A DNA stretch of 64,000 bases from the NCBI GenBank assembly GCA_035559535.1, contig DATMBG010000058.1, positions 269,495 through 333,494 on the forward strand, in the 5' to 3' direction. A program made the translations under genes and the position numbers. Source of the DNA: Candidatus Limnocylindrales bacterium. GTDB taxonomy: Bacteria; Moduliflexota; Moduliflexia; Moduliflexales; JAUQPW01. Under the pieces are notes generated by a model that saw nothing but the letters and a program-made list of their open reading frames with translations, searched no databases and had not been told where the DNA came from. This document shows positions 8,990-17,059 of this stretch, one piece after another; position 1 is the stretch's first letter; every line of letters begins with the position of its first letter.

Positions 8990-9141
8990 ATTGTCCGTTG
9001 TTTTTTGTTTGTTATCGGTTGTTCGTTGTTTTTGGATGGGAATCACGATTTTAACTATCTGGCTCAGTTCAAAAGATGAACGTTTTAACTGAATGCTCCA
9101 GGAAGGCAAAGGACAACGGTTGATGAACAACGAACAACGGG
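8990..9141. repeat. Word-type repeat block (GTTGTTCGTTG / CAACGAACAAC)
   Basis: The gap holds repeated GTTGT words on the left (GTCCGTTGTT, GTTGTTCGTTGTT) and their reverse complements on the right (GGACAACGG, AACAACGAACAACGG), forming a loose long inverted repeat. The right arm runs up to the TTG start of rmd and may influence its translation. Confidence 0.6.
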
Positions 9142-9150
9142 CAAAGCAAA

Positions 9151-10101
9151 TTGAAAGTTCTTATTACAGGTATTACAGGTTTTGTAGGTGGTTATCTTAC
9201 GGAACTCCTTGCCAGAGAGTCCTATCAAATTTACGGAACTTATCTGGATCCCTTTAATCTTAAAAACTTATCCCCCTCCCAACAAAAGGCTACCTTTTAT
9301 CCATGTGATTTAACCCAGCCGGAGGCTATTGAGGCGGTCGTTAAGGCAGTTCAACCTGACGTAGTTTACCATCTGGCCGGCATGAGCCATGTCCAAAAAT
9401 CCTGGTCTATTCGAGAGACTACCTTAAAGGTCAACCTTTTTGGTGCCTTAAATCTTCTTGAATCCCTCCGGAAATTTGCCCCTTCTGCCAAAACTCTTAT
9501 GGTAAGTTCCAGTGAAGTGTATGGAAATGTCCCTTTGGATCTTCAACCTATTTCTGAAAACGCCCCGCTTCGGCCCTTGACTCCCTATGCTGCCAGTAAA
9601 GCTTCCCTGGAATTGCTTTGCCATCCTTATATTTACGGGGATAAGCTTCACATCGTTATTGTCAGACCTTTTAATCATACGGGTCCACGCCAGGATCCCT
9701 CCTTTGTCTGTTCAGATTTTGCCAGACAAATTGCCGAAATTGAAAAGGGTTTACGAGAACCCAGGATTTATGTTGGCAACTTAGATGCCCGGCGAGATTT
9801 CTCCGATGTTCGTGACGTGGTAAGGGGTTATCAGATGATTATGAAAAAGGGGCAGACCGGTGAGATCTATAATATCGCTTCCGGCAAAGCTTATGCTATC
9901 GGAGAACTTCTGGATATCTTACTCAGTTTAAGTCCGGCTAAAATCCAAATAAGTCCGGATCCCGACCGGGTAAGACCTTCAGATATCCACCTGCTCCTGG
10001 GAGATAACACAAAAGTTCGTCGTCAAATTGGCTGGGAACCCGAAATTCCCATCCAGGATACGCTACGGGATATTTTAAGCTATTGGAGAGAAAGGATTTA
10101 A
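9151..10101 (+). CDS. rmd: GDP-4-dehydro-6-deoxy-D-mannose reductase-like epimerase/dehydratase
   Basis: This 316-residue extended SDR has a TGITGFVGG cofactor loop, SSSEVYG, and the Y-x3-K motif in YAASKAS. The RPFNHTGPRQDPSFVCSDF segment and VGNLDARRDFSDVRDVV match Rmd, which reduces GDP-4-dehydro-6-deoxy-mannose to GDP-D-rhamnose. GDP-mannose 4,6-dehydratase, which makes its substrate, is not in the window. The start is TTG at 9151: a TGA lies nine codons upstream in frame and there is no ATG between. It has no strong ribosome binding site. It follows rfbD, so this is a small nucleotide-sugar pair. Confidence 0.82.
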   Translation: MKVLITGITGFVGGYLTELLARESYQIYGTYLDPFNLKNLSPSQQKATFYPCDLTQPEAIEAVVKAVQPDVVYHLAGMSHVQKSWSIRETTLKVNLFGALNLLESLRKFAPSAKTLMVSSSEVYGNVPLDLQPISENAPLRPLTPYAASKASLELLCHPYIYGDKLHIVIVRPFNHTGPRQDPSFVCSDFARQIAEIEKGLREPRIYVGNLDARRDFSDVRDVVRGYQMIMKKGQTGEIYNIASGKAYAIGELLDILLSLSPAKIQISPDPDRVRPSDIHLLLGDNTKVRRQIGWEPEIPIQDTLRDILSYWRERI

Positions 10102-10104
10102 AGG

Positions 10105-10246
10105 GCCTGTGGAAGTATGGGGGTGTAGGAGTGGGGAAGTAGGGGAGTGTGGGAGTTCTATTTCTTATACTTCTACTTTCATACCCCCATACCTCCATAC
10201 TTTCATACCCCCATACTTCCCCACTCCCACACTCTCTTACATAGAT
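10105..10246. repeat. Word-type inverted repeat, CATACCCCCATAC family, copy 1
   Basis: GGAAGTATGGGGGT (10111-10124) is the exact reverse complement of 10207-10220. Between and beside them are many copies of related words (GGGGAAGTAGGGGAGTGTGGGAG; CATACCCCCATACCTCCATAC). The same words occur at 26817-26905. Short ORFs over this block are artefacts. Confidence 0.75.
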
Positions 10247-10256
10247 CCTTTAAAAA

Positions 10257-12107
10257 ATGCGCCTGGTTCAAAGATTTTATACATTACAGTGTGTCAGGTG
10301 TGATACATTTTGGGATGAGCATCAGACCACTACAGTGTGTCTGAGATGTCGGAATGCTCTGGATGTCAAATATGATTATGACTATATCCGAGACCGGCTT
10401 AACCTCTATTCTCTTAAAAATTCTCCGTTAAGTGCCCTCAAATATATGGATTTTTATCCCATTGAGAACCGTCGCCGGGTGGTTTCTTTGGATGAAGGTG
10501 CTACCCCCCTTCATCGGTCTCAGAATTTATCTAAAGCTCTGGGGTTGAAAAATCTCTATGTGAAAGACGAGGGGGCCAATCCCACAGGAGTATTTAAAGA
10601 TCGAGGCTCAATGGTAGAGTTTACCAAGGCCCTGGAATTAGGAGCTCAGGCTGTTTGTGTGGCTTCCACAGGAAATATGGCGGCTTCTTGTTCTGCTTAT
10701 GCGGCTATTGCAGGTCTTCCTTGTTATGTCTTGGTTCCTGAGGGAACAGCCATTGGTAAGTTATCTCAGACCCTGGCCTATGGCGCTCGGGTGTTACAGG
10801 TTCGGGGGACGTATGGAGATGCCGTGAGATTGACCGAGAAGATGGCCGAAGATCATAAATTTTATCTGGCAGGGGATTATGCCTTTCGGGCCGAAGGACA
10901 AAAATCAATCAGCTATGAAATTATCGAACAACTCTACTGGAAAGCCCCTGACTTTGTCATCGTTCCCATAGGCTGCGGGACTAATCTGGCTGCTATTTGG
11001 AAGGGGTTCGTAGAATTTAAAAAATTAGGATTCATCGATACCCTGCCGAAGTTGATCGGGGTACAACCCGAGGGGTGTTCTACCATTTGTGAGGCCTTTA
11101 AGCGAAACATAGATCGGGCAGTTCTCATAGAAAAACCTAAAACCATTGCCTCGGCCGTAGGCATTGGAGTTCCCCAGGACGATATCAAAGCCTTGAGGGC
11201 CCTGAGAGAATCCAAAGGATACTGCTTAACGGTTACAGATTCTGAAATTTTAGCCTCTCAACAGGAGCTGGCCAAAACGGAATCCATCTTCGTAGAACCT
11301 TCTGCAGCTATTCCTATCGCAGTTCTTCCAACCCTCCTGAAGGAGAAAATTATTCATGAGGAAGACGTGGTCGTCTGTATTGCCACGGGAAATGGCTTAA
11401 AAGACCCCCATGCAGTTCTGAAGATCCTTCCTTCTCCTCCCTCTATAGAGGCTTTGAGCAGCGAAGTAGATAAATTTCTAAAGAACCGTTTGTATGAAAT
11501 TCAGGGAATTAAACTTAAAGATCAAGGAGAGATCCTCTTTCAACAGGTTCCCGAGAAAGACAAGCTCTTGGATCTGGTGGAACAGGAGTTCAAGGTAAAC
11601 TTGAGAAATCCCTATGGAGACCATCTTTATATCCTGGCTCGGGAATTTGAAGAAAAGGGAAAAGCAGTGACACGAACGGATCTACAGAACCTGGTGGAAA
11701 CGGTTCTAAAGAGTACCAGCCCGCATAAATTTCTCAAGGTTTTGGATTATCAGGTTGTTGCGACAAAACATGCCCGTCCCAGGGCCACTGTAACCCTGGA
11801 ATTTGAAGGGAAGCGGACCATTTCAGAGAGCGAAGGGGTGGGTCCTGTGGATGCTGCTATCCAGGCTCTTCGGAAGGCGGTTCAGGAAACCCATGACTTT
11901 GAATGCCACCTGGTGGATTATCAGGTTCATATCGATACCTCAGGGACAGATTCTGCCGTTGAAGTGACCATGACCTTGAAAGATAAAGAAAACAACCAGG
12001 TGGTAGCGGTGGGGACTTCTCCGGATATCATCGTAGCCTCTATCGAAGCCTTCGAGGAAGGTTACAATGTACTTTACGGAAAGAATCAGACCCCGCTGGA
12101 GACTTAA
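10257..12107 (+). CDS. thrC: Threonine synthase fused to a LeuA-type allosteric domain
   Basis: A 616-residue protein. Residues 1-400 are a PLP fold-type II threonine synthase: an N-terminal Cys pair region (CVRC...CLRC), the cofactor lysine in NPTGVFKDRG (K114), STGNMAAS and IGCGTNLAAIW. It makes threonine from O-phosphohomoserine. Residues about 420-485 are a helical linker. Residues about 490-610 match the LeuA dimer/allosteric domain of isopropylmalate and citramalate synthases: EGVGPVDAAIQALRKAV, HLVDYQV, GTDSAVEVTMTL and GTSPDIIVASIEAFEEGYNV. In those enzymes this domain binds leucine or isoleucine and gives feedback inhibition, so branched-chain amino acid control of threonine synthesis is a fair inference. 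ATG 10257 is the only good start; the repeat block ends just before it. Confidence 0.88.
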   Translation: MRLVQRFYTLQCVRCDTFWDEHQTTTVCLRCRNALDVKYDYDYIRDRLNLYSLKNSPLSALKYMDFYPIENRRRVVSLDEGATPLHRSQNLSKALGLKNLYVKDEGANPTGVFKDRGSMVEFTKALELGAQAVCVASTGNMAASCSAYAAIAGLPCYVLVPEGTAIGKLSQTLAYGARVLQVRGTYGDAVRLTEKMAEDHKFYLAGDYAFRAEGQKSISYEIIEQLYWKAPDFVIVPIGCGTNLAAIWKGFVEFKKLGFIDTLPKLIGVQPEGCSTICEAFKRNIDRAVLIEKPKTIASAVGIGVPQDDIKALRALRESKGYCLTVTDSEILASQQELAKTESIFVEPSAAIPIAVLPTLLKEKIIHEEDVVVCIATGNGLKDPHAVLKILPSPPSIEALSSEVDKFLKNRLYEIQGIKLKDQGEILFQQVPEKDKLLDLVEQEFKVNLRNPYGDHLYILAREFEEKGKAVTRTDLQNLVETVLKSTSPHKFLKVLDYQVVATKHARPRATVTLEFEGKRTISESEGVGPVDAAIQALRKAVQETHDFECHLVDYQVHIDTSGTDSAVEVTMTLKDKENNQVVAVGTSPDIIVASIEAFEEGYNVLYGKNQTPLET

Positions 12108-12276
12108 ATTGTTTCAAATCAGTACCTTATGGCTCATCTACGCCTGGTACAAATCCTGCTCTATTCAATAAGGTGTACCATAATATGACATTATCGAATA
12201 AGGGAATTGGGAAAATTCTCGAATTTAGTTTTCAAAAACTCGGGGTTATCCAACGCCCGTTCATCCAGAGGAGTTG

Positions 12277-12429
12277 ATGCCTATGATGTACCTGATTGCC
12301 TTAAGTTTAGTGGTAGGGTTTTGTATGGGCCTGGCTTTTTTTGCCCTCTTGAGTATCTCCGAAGGAAGCGATGAGGAAGAGAGTTCCTCTAAGGAGGAGG
12401 GTTATTACCAAAACTTAATCTGTAGGTAA
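12277..12429 (+). CDS. Small single-span membrane protein (50 residues)
   Basis: This short frame, too short for usual gene calling, has an AGAGGAG ribosome binding site 3-9 bases before its start codons (ATG 12277, 12283 or 12286). It encodes a hydrophobic segment (YLIALSLVVGFCMGLAFFAL), then an acidic and serine-rich tail (SEGSDEEESSSKEE). The layout, one span followed by an acidic tail, recalls CcoS/FixS-type cytochrome oxidase assembly peptides, but no cco genes are near and the similarity is weak. It may also be an unrelated membrane peptide. It lies in the 380-base gap after thrC. Confidence 0.5.
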   Translation: MPMMYLIALSLVVGFCMGLAFFALLSISEGSDEEESSSKEEGYYQNLICR

Positions 12430-12488
12430 AGAAGGAATAGAGAGTAAAAGATTGTGAAGTGTGCGGGAGCAGGGTATCTGCGTCTTCG

Positions 12489-13292
12489 TCATAGCAAACC
12501 CTGAGTTCGTAAAGTCTTCAAAGTCACCGGATGTAAGATTTTATTTCCTGCGCATAAACCCAGGATATGACCTGGATTTTTGTCAGTATAAAGAATAGGA
12601 AGTCCTGCTAAGTCTGTTAAAACCCCTCCGGCTTCCCGGATCAGAAGATCTCCGGCAGCAATATCCCACTCACAGGTGGGCCCCCGTTTAAGATAAATAT
12701 CTACCTCTCCACTGGCTATCAGGGCCGCTTTTAACGAAAGACTGGCCTTTAAAAGGATCGGTTTTGTTTCAAGAACCTGGAGAATCTTTTGATAGATCTT
12801 CTTCCGGAACTGTTCGGGAGTCAGTAATTGTCTGGCCTCTTTTAAGGTTTGTTTAGAACTAACCTGGATGCGCTGATCATTCAGGAAAGCCCCGTCTCCT
12901 CGTGTGGCATAATAAAGCTGTTCAAGGGCCGGAGCATAGATAACGCCGGCCAGGACTTCCCCATGATACGTATAAGCGATGGAGATGGAAAAGTACTTTC
13001 CGCCGGAGATAAATTCCTCGGTTCCATCTATGGGATCTATAATCCAGGTCTCCGGAGAGTCCTTGCCAAGGAAAATTCCTTCTGTCGGGGGGAGTTCTTC
13101 ACTTCGGATTTGATGATTAAAATATCGTCGGATGGTTGAGATAATAACTTCCTGTGCAGCTAGATCAGCTTGAGTGACCGGAGAGTTATCTTCTTTAAAT
13201 CGGATCCTCAGATCGGGACGATTGCGAATTTCGGTGATGATTTTACCGGCAATTAGGGCTGCTTCTCGCGCTACGTTCAGAAATGGATTCAT
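12489..13292 (-). CDS. cysQ: Inositol monophosphatase-family phosphatase, CysQ-like
   Basis: This 267-residue Mg-dependent phosphatase has the three metal-site motifs of the family: SEE (about residue 64), DPIDGTEEFI (about residues 86-95) and WDIAAGDLLIREAGG near the C-terminus. The TEEF form of the second motif is that of 3'(2'),5'-bisphosphate nucleotidase, which removes PAP formed in sulfate assimilation. An inositol or sugar phosphatase role cannot be excluded. A 9-bp-arm palindrome lies 19 bases upstream of its start. Confidence 0.82.
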   Translation of the reverse strand: MNPFLNVAREAALIAGKIITEIRNRPDLRIRFKEDNSPVTQADLAAQEVIISTIRRYFNHQIRSEELPPTEGIFLGKDSPETWIIDPIDGTEEFISGGKYFSISIAYTYHGEVLAGVIYAPALEQLYYATRGDGAFLNDQRIQVSSKQTLKEARQLLTPEQFRKKIYQKILQVLETKPILLKASLSLKAALIASGEVDIYLKRGPTCEWDIAAGDLLIREAGGVLTDLAGLPILYTDKNPGHILGLCAGNKILHPVTLKTLRTQGLL

Positions 13293-13310
13293 GCTAATAA
13301 GTAAACGGTC

Positions 13311-13329
13311 GTAAATAATTATTATTTAC
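13311..13329. promoter_or_regulatory. Operator-like palindrome upstream of cysQ
   Basis: GTAAATAAT-T-ATTATTTAC is a perfect 19-base dyad, 19 bases before the ATG of the CysQ-like gene. Its AT-rich nature and place suit a repressor site; no regulator gene is adjacent. Confidence 0.35.
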
Positions 13330-13530
13330 CATCATTTCCATGGAAATCGAGATGGGATACAAACCAGAGTTTTAAACTTAAGTTAAACTTTTCCGTTGGT
13401 GACAGCCTGTCGAACCCCGAACGGCAGGGATAACGACCGACCCATTTTAATCAAAAATCACCCTTACAAAGGTTTAGAATCGATTACTTAATATAATTAC
13501 CCGGGGAAGTTTTGTAAAGGAAGGGAGATT

Positions 13531-14592
13531 TCAATCAAAAAGCTGGGGTTGATAAGGATCCTGTAGAGAGATCAGATTGGATACAGAAAGACCGATCCGG
13601 CGAATCTTCTTTCCTTTCAGGTCTATTTTGTTCAGTAACGGCAAGGCGATTTTCAACAATTCTTCTTTTTGTTGTAGCTTTCCAAAAACGGTTCGGCTTC
13701 GGGTCATCTGCCGCTGGTTATCTAAGCGTACCTTCACGGTTACCGTCCTGGCCCAGTAACCTTCTTTTTTGAGATGATCCTCAATATCCTCGGCTAAAGA
13801 AGTCAAAATCTGGTGGATGGAATCCATGGGAATCCGGTTCCCCAGAGTCGTTTCTCGGCTGATCTGCATGTGGCTGCGGGCTGGCATCACCGGACGCAAA
13901 TCAATTCCATTGGCAAAGTCATAGAATTGCAGCCCGAGTTTTCCAAAACGTTCTTTAAGCTGGGTTCGGTCAAAAGCGGCAAGTTGTCCAATGGTGAAGA
14001 TTTTCAAGCTATTCAGTTTCTTTTGAGTAACCGGTCCAACTCCCAGGATACTTTCTACCGGCAGATCTCGCAAAAATTCTTGAACCTGATGGGGTCTGAC
14101 TACGGTCAGTCCATCCGGTTTATGCATTCCCGAGGCCAGCTTGGCAATGAATTTATTGGGTCCGACCCCGGCCGTAGCGGTGAGGTTCAGTCGAGATTTA
14201 ATCTCCTGTTTGATGGCTATGGCAATATCCACGGCATCTTGGGAATTTGCCGTAACATCCAGGTAGGATTCGTCAATGGAAACCGGTTCAATCAGAGCGG
14301 TATACTGGGAGAGGATTTCCATAACCTGTCGAGAAACCTGGCGGTAGTATTCCAGCCGTACAGGCAGAAAGATTCCTTGGGGACAGAGCCTGGTGGCCTG
14401 GGCTAAGGGCATGGCAGAGTGCACACCGAATTTTCGGGCCTCATAGGAGGCTGTGGCGACCGCTCCGTGGCGATGGGGGGCATCCAATCCCATGACTACG
14501 ATGACCGGTTGTCCCTTTAGGGCGGGATTGTCTCTTTGCTCGATGGAGGCGTAGAAAGCATCCATGTCCAAATGGATAATCTTCCGCAGCAT
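13531..14592 (-). CDS. dinB: DNA polymerase IV (Y-family translesion polymerase)
   Basis: A 353-residue Y-family polymerase for error-prone bypass of DNA lesions. Seen: HLDMDAFYASIEQ with the first catalytic aspartates, SIDESYLDVT with the second acidic pair, the helix-hairpin-helix region (VESILGVGPVTQKKLN) and a C-terminal little-finger domain. The protein ends in PQLFD, a short beta-clamp-binding tail typical of DinB. No LexA-like box was recognised in its upstream gap, which holds a GATGCGGAG word repeat instead. Confidence 0.93.
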   Translation of the reverse strand: MLRKIIHLDMDAFYASIEQRDNPALKGQPVIVVMGLDAPHRHGAVATASYEARKFGVHSAMPLAQATRLCPQGIFLPVRLEYYRQVSRQVMEILSQYTALIEPVSIDESYLDVTANSQDAVDIAIAIKQEIKSRLNLTATAGVGPNKFIAKLASGMHKPDGLTVVRPHQVQEFLRDLPVESILGVGPVTQKKLNSLKIFTIGQLAAFDRTQLKERFGKLGLQFYDFANGIDLRPVMPARSHMQISRETTLGNRIPMDSIHQILTSLAEDIEDHLKKEGYWARTVTVKVRLDNQRQMTRSRTVFGKLQQKEELLKIALPLLNKIDLKGKKIRRIGLSVSNLISLQDPYQPQLFD

Positions 14593-14599
14593 GGAAGAT

Positions 14600-14681
14600 A
14601 AAGATGCAGAGATGTGGAAATGCGGAGGTTCTTTCTTTCCCTGTTCGGGATCCTCCGCATCCCCTGAATTCCCGCATCTTT
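14600..14681. repeat. Word-type inverted repeat (GATGCGGAG family)
   Basis: AAAGATGC (14600-14607) pairs with GCATCTTT (14674-14681) and ATGCGGAGG (14620-14628) with CCTCCGCAT (14652-14660). The nested stem sits between the qor stop and the dinB start on the minus strand and could act as a terminator or attenuator. Confidence 0.6.
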
Positions 14682-14700
14682 ATAGCCTCGTGTTTCCTTT

Positions 14701-15666
14701 TTAAGGAATCAACAACAACTTACCCGAGGTTTTACGCCCTTCCAGAGCCTGATGGGCTTTATCTGCTTCCGCAAGGGGATAAGTATGGTCAATCCGAAGC
14801 TTTAACTCTCCGGAAGTAATCCATCGAAAAAGATCGCCAGCCCGCTGCAGAAGCTCTGCTCGATTGGCTGCATAATGGGAGAGAGTAGGTCGGGTTAGAA
14901 AATAAGACCCCTTTGCAAGGATGCGGAGATCCACCGGGGGAACCGGACCGCTGGATTGACCGAAGAGGGCGAGATAACCTCGAGGTTTCAAACAGTTAAG
15001 ACTCTTGTCAAAGGTAGTTTTCCCAACCGAATCATAGACTACTTCAACCCCTTGCCCGTTGGTCAATTTCTTAATCTCTTCTTCAAAATCAGATTGAGTG
15101 TAAAGAATGATGGCGTCGGCACCTGCTTCCTTTGCCAGAGAAGCCTTTTCCTCTGTGGAGACAGTACCGAATACTTTAGCCCCCCGGCGTTTAGCCATCT
15201 GAATAAGAAGTAAGCCAACCCCTCCGGCAGCCGCATGGATCAGCACGGTGTCTCCTGTCTTGAGAGGATACGTGCTATGGGTCAGGTAATGAGCGGTCAT
15301 TCCTTGAAGCATAGCCGCAGCGGCAGATTGGGTACTTAAATTATCCGGCAAGGGAACCAGCTTCCAGGCAGGTACAATGGCATACTCTGCATAAGAACCC
15401 TGCTGCATCGCATAGGCGACCCGATCTCCTACCTTTATTTCTGAAACCCCAGGTCCTACCTCATCGACTACACCGGCCCCTTCCATACCCGGAGTGAAGG
15501 GAAGCTGACCGGGATAGAGACCGGTTCGATGATAGATATCGATATAATTAACCCCTGCGGCTTCGATTTTAACCCGCGCTTCTCCGGGGCCCGGTTTGGG
15601 AGTGGGAACTTCCTCATACTTGAGAGCTTCCGGACCTCCATAACTATGGACTCGAATGGCTTTCAT
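14701..15666 (-). CDS. qor: NADPH:quinone reductase-like zinc-free medium-chain dehydrogenase
   Basis: This 321-residue MDR protein has a GroES-like N-terminal domain ([27 protein letters not shown]) and a Rossmann domain with [19 protein letters not shown]. It lacks the zinc cysteines of alcohol dehydrogenases, and the YIDIYHRTG segment is that of quinone oxidoreductase 1. It reduces quinones or enones with NADPH. The ORF ends [15 protein letters not shown], a full C-terminus for the family. The upstream region contains a short ORF with a strong ribosome binding site inside a hairpin, see the separate entry. Confidence 0.88.
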   Translation of the reverse strand: MKAIRVHSYGGPEALKYEEVPTPKPGPGEARVKIEAAGVNYIDIYHRTGLYPGQLPFTPGMEGAGVVDEVGPGVSEIKVGDRVAYAMQQGSYAEYAIVPAWKLVPLPDNLSTQSAAAAMLQGMTAHYLTHSTYPLKTGDTVLIHAAAGGVGLLLIQMAKRRGAKVFGTVSTEEKASLAKEAGADAIILYTQSDFEEEIKKLTNGQGVEVVYDSVGKTTFDKSLNCLKPRGYLALFGQSSGPVPPVDLRILAKGSYFLTRPTLSHYAANRAELLQRAGDLFRWITSGELKLRIDHTYPLAEADKAHQALEGRKTSGKLLLIP

Positions 15667-15673
15667 AACACTC

Positions 15674-15736
15674 AGGTAACTTAAAACCGTGCAAGACTGC
15701 TCGACCCAGTCTTACCCTGCATAGTTCCAGTTACCT
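15674..15736 (-). promoter_or_regulatory. Two-stem structured leader of qor
   Basis: Outer arms 15674-15681 and 15729-15736 and inner arms 15693-15699 and 15707-15713 (7-bp stem, 7-nt loop) can form together. The outer stem covers most of the AAGGAGG ribosome binding site of the leader ORF. Confidence 0.45.
15681..15722 (-). CDS. Possible 13-residue leader peptide upstream of qor
   Basis: On the minus strand a strong AAGGAGG (15740-15734) lies 11 bases before an ATG that opens 13 codons ([13 protein letters not shown]) and a TAA. The stop is 14 bases before the qor ATG, which itself has no good ribosome binding site. The ORF lies inside two stems: AGGTAACT with AGTTACCT, and AAGACTG with CAGTCTT. 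This is the layout of translational coupling or leader-peptide control. It is a prediction from sequence only. Confidence 0.35.
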   Translation of the reverse strand: MQGKTGSSSLARF

Positions 15737-15926
15737 CCTTCCTTTAGCGTTAAGAACTTCTTCCCTACCGAACCAAAAAAAGAGAATTTTTAACGGAATT
15801 TATTTTATCCCTTTATGGGATATTTTATCTTGAATGATTCAGACCATAACCCGAACAGATGAAAGTTTTACCTTTTAACCCTACTCATACTTCCTCAAGT
15901 TGCATCCTTGTAGGCGCTCTGTCAAG

Positions 15927-15945
15927 GGATATGTACAGAATATCC
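15927..15945 (-). terminator. Small hairpin after the GT9 gene
   Basis: GGATAT and ATATCC with a 7-nt loop lie 33 bases after the stop of the glycosyltransferase gene. There is no T-run, so its role as a terminator is weak. The rest of 15737-15926 shows no gene. Confidence 0.25.
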
Positions 15946-15977
15946 AGGGCTTCTGGGGTAAGGAACTCTTTAACCCT

Positions 15978-17057
15978 TCATGCCCGATTCGTAGGATTTT
16001 TCAAAAGCCCAGAGAGATGTTCAACGACGGCTTCATAGACTTCCTCAACGGTAATGGCCTGCATACCTCCGGAGAATCCTCGGCGGGGTTTGTAGATGAG
16101 TCGATGATAGGAGCCTGGATACGGATAGGGGCCGTATAAGGTCGGTGACCCGGAACCAAAGAGCGCCACACAAGGAATTCCAACGGCGGCTGCAATATGC
16201 ATAGGGCCGGAATCGGTACCGATGAATATACAGGCCCGACGGAAGAGTTCTATGAGATCCAGAAGGGTCTTGGTAGGCAAAGACAGTAAAGCTTTTCCAT
16301 CGGAAGCTGCTACAATCCTTTCGGCCAGCCTTCGTTCACCGGGTCCGTAGCAGACCACACAGCGAAGTCCCTTCTCTATGGCAAGTCTTCGTGCAACCTC
16401 TGCAAAGTATTCCGGTATCCAGCGCTTATCCTTCCGGGCCTCACTACTTCCCGGATGAAGCACGGCGAAGGTTGTCAGTCCACAGTCCTGAAGGAATGCT
16501 TCGACACGCTTCCGACTCTCCGGTGATTCAGGAAATGGAAATCGCAAGCAATCCGGGCGGGCTCCAAGAAATTCGGCTACGGCCAGGAACTTCTCGACCA
16601 GATGCAAAGGCCATCTCGGAGGGGTCACCTGCAGGTGTGAAAACCAGTAATTCCCTTCGCGACAATAGCCACGGGCGAATCCCACCCGTATGCGGGCACC
16701 GCTTAAAATCGAAAGAAAGGCTCCTTTCAGATTGGCCTGTAAATCCAAAACTATATCGTAGCGCTCGGACCGCATTTCTCGGGTCAACGCAAAGATCTCA
16801 CGGAGGGTTGCCGGCCATCGCCAGGGTCTGAAAATCGTAGCTGCCCAACGCTTACGCGGAAAAAAATGCACACGATCTACAAAAGGATGCGAGGCAATAA
16901 GATCGTAGGGGCGTTCATCGACGATATAGCCAATCCTTGCCTGGGGGAAGGAAGATCGGATGGCATCCAATGTCGGAAGTGTCAGAACGACATCCCCCAC
17001 AGCACTCGAGCGAACAATCAGGATACGATTGAAACGCAAGGAACAGGTTTCCTTCAT
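15978..17057 (-). CDS. ADP-heptose--LPS heptosyltransferase family protein (GT9)
   Basis: This 359-residue GT-B glycosyltransferase of family 9 adds a sugar, usually L-glycero-D-manno-heptose, to the LPS inner core on the cytoplasmic face. Seen: RILIVRSSAVGDVVLTLPTL at the N-terminus, DLQANLKGAFLS, VLHPGSS for the nucleotide site and IGTDSGPMHIAAAVGIPCVALFGSG, the GT9 signature. It lies 2 bases downstream of the KdoO-like gene and both are transcribed together. Codon use looks richer in G and C than the neighbours on both sides. Whether it is heptosyltransferase I, II or another GT9 cannot be read. Confidence 0.87.
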   Translation of the reverse strand: MKETCSLRFNRILIVRSSAVGDVVLTLPTLDAIRSSFPQARIGYIVDERPYDLIASHPFVDRVHFFPRKRWAATIFRPWRWPATLREIFALTREMRSERYDIVLDLQANLKGAFLSILSGARIRVGFARGYCREGNYWFSHLQVTPPRWPLHLVEKFLAVAEFLGARPDCLRFPFPESPESRKRVEAFLQDCGLTTFAVLHPGSSEARKDKRWIPEYFAEVARRLAIEKGLRCVVCYGPGERRLAERIVAASDGKALLSLPTKTLLDLIELFRRACIFIGTDSGPMHIAAAVGIPCVALFGSGSPTLYGPYPYPGSYHRLIYKPRRGFSGGMQAITVEEVYEAVVEHLSGLLKNPTNRA

Positions 17058-17059
17058 GG

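Noticed and set aside
10105..10246. CRISPR-like look of the repeated CATACCCCC words
   Set aside because: Repeats are not of constant length or spacing, there are no unique spacers and no cas genes.
10109..10344. Two short frames over the CATACCCCC block
   Set aside because: Low-complexity repeat translations; they run into thrC in other frames.
13813..14406. 197-codon plus-strand frame inside dinB
   Set aside because: It is antisense to a well-supported polymerase gene and its translation has no known pattern.
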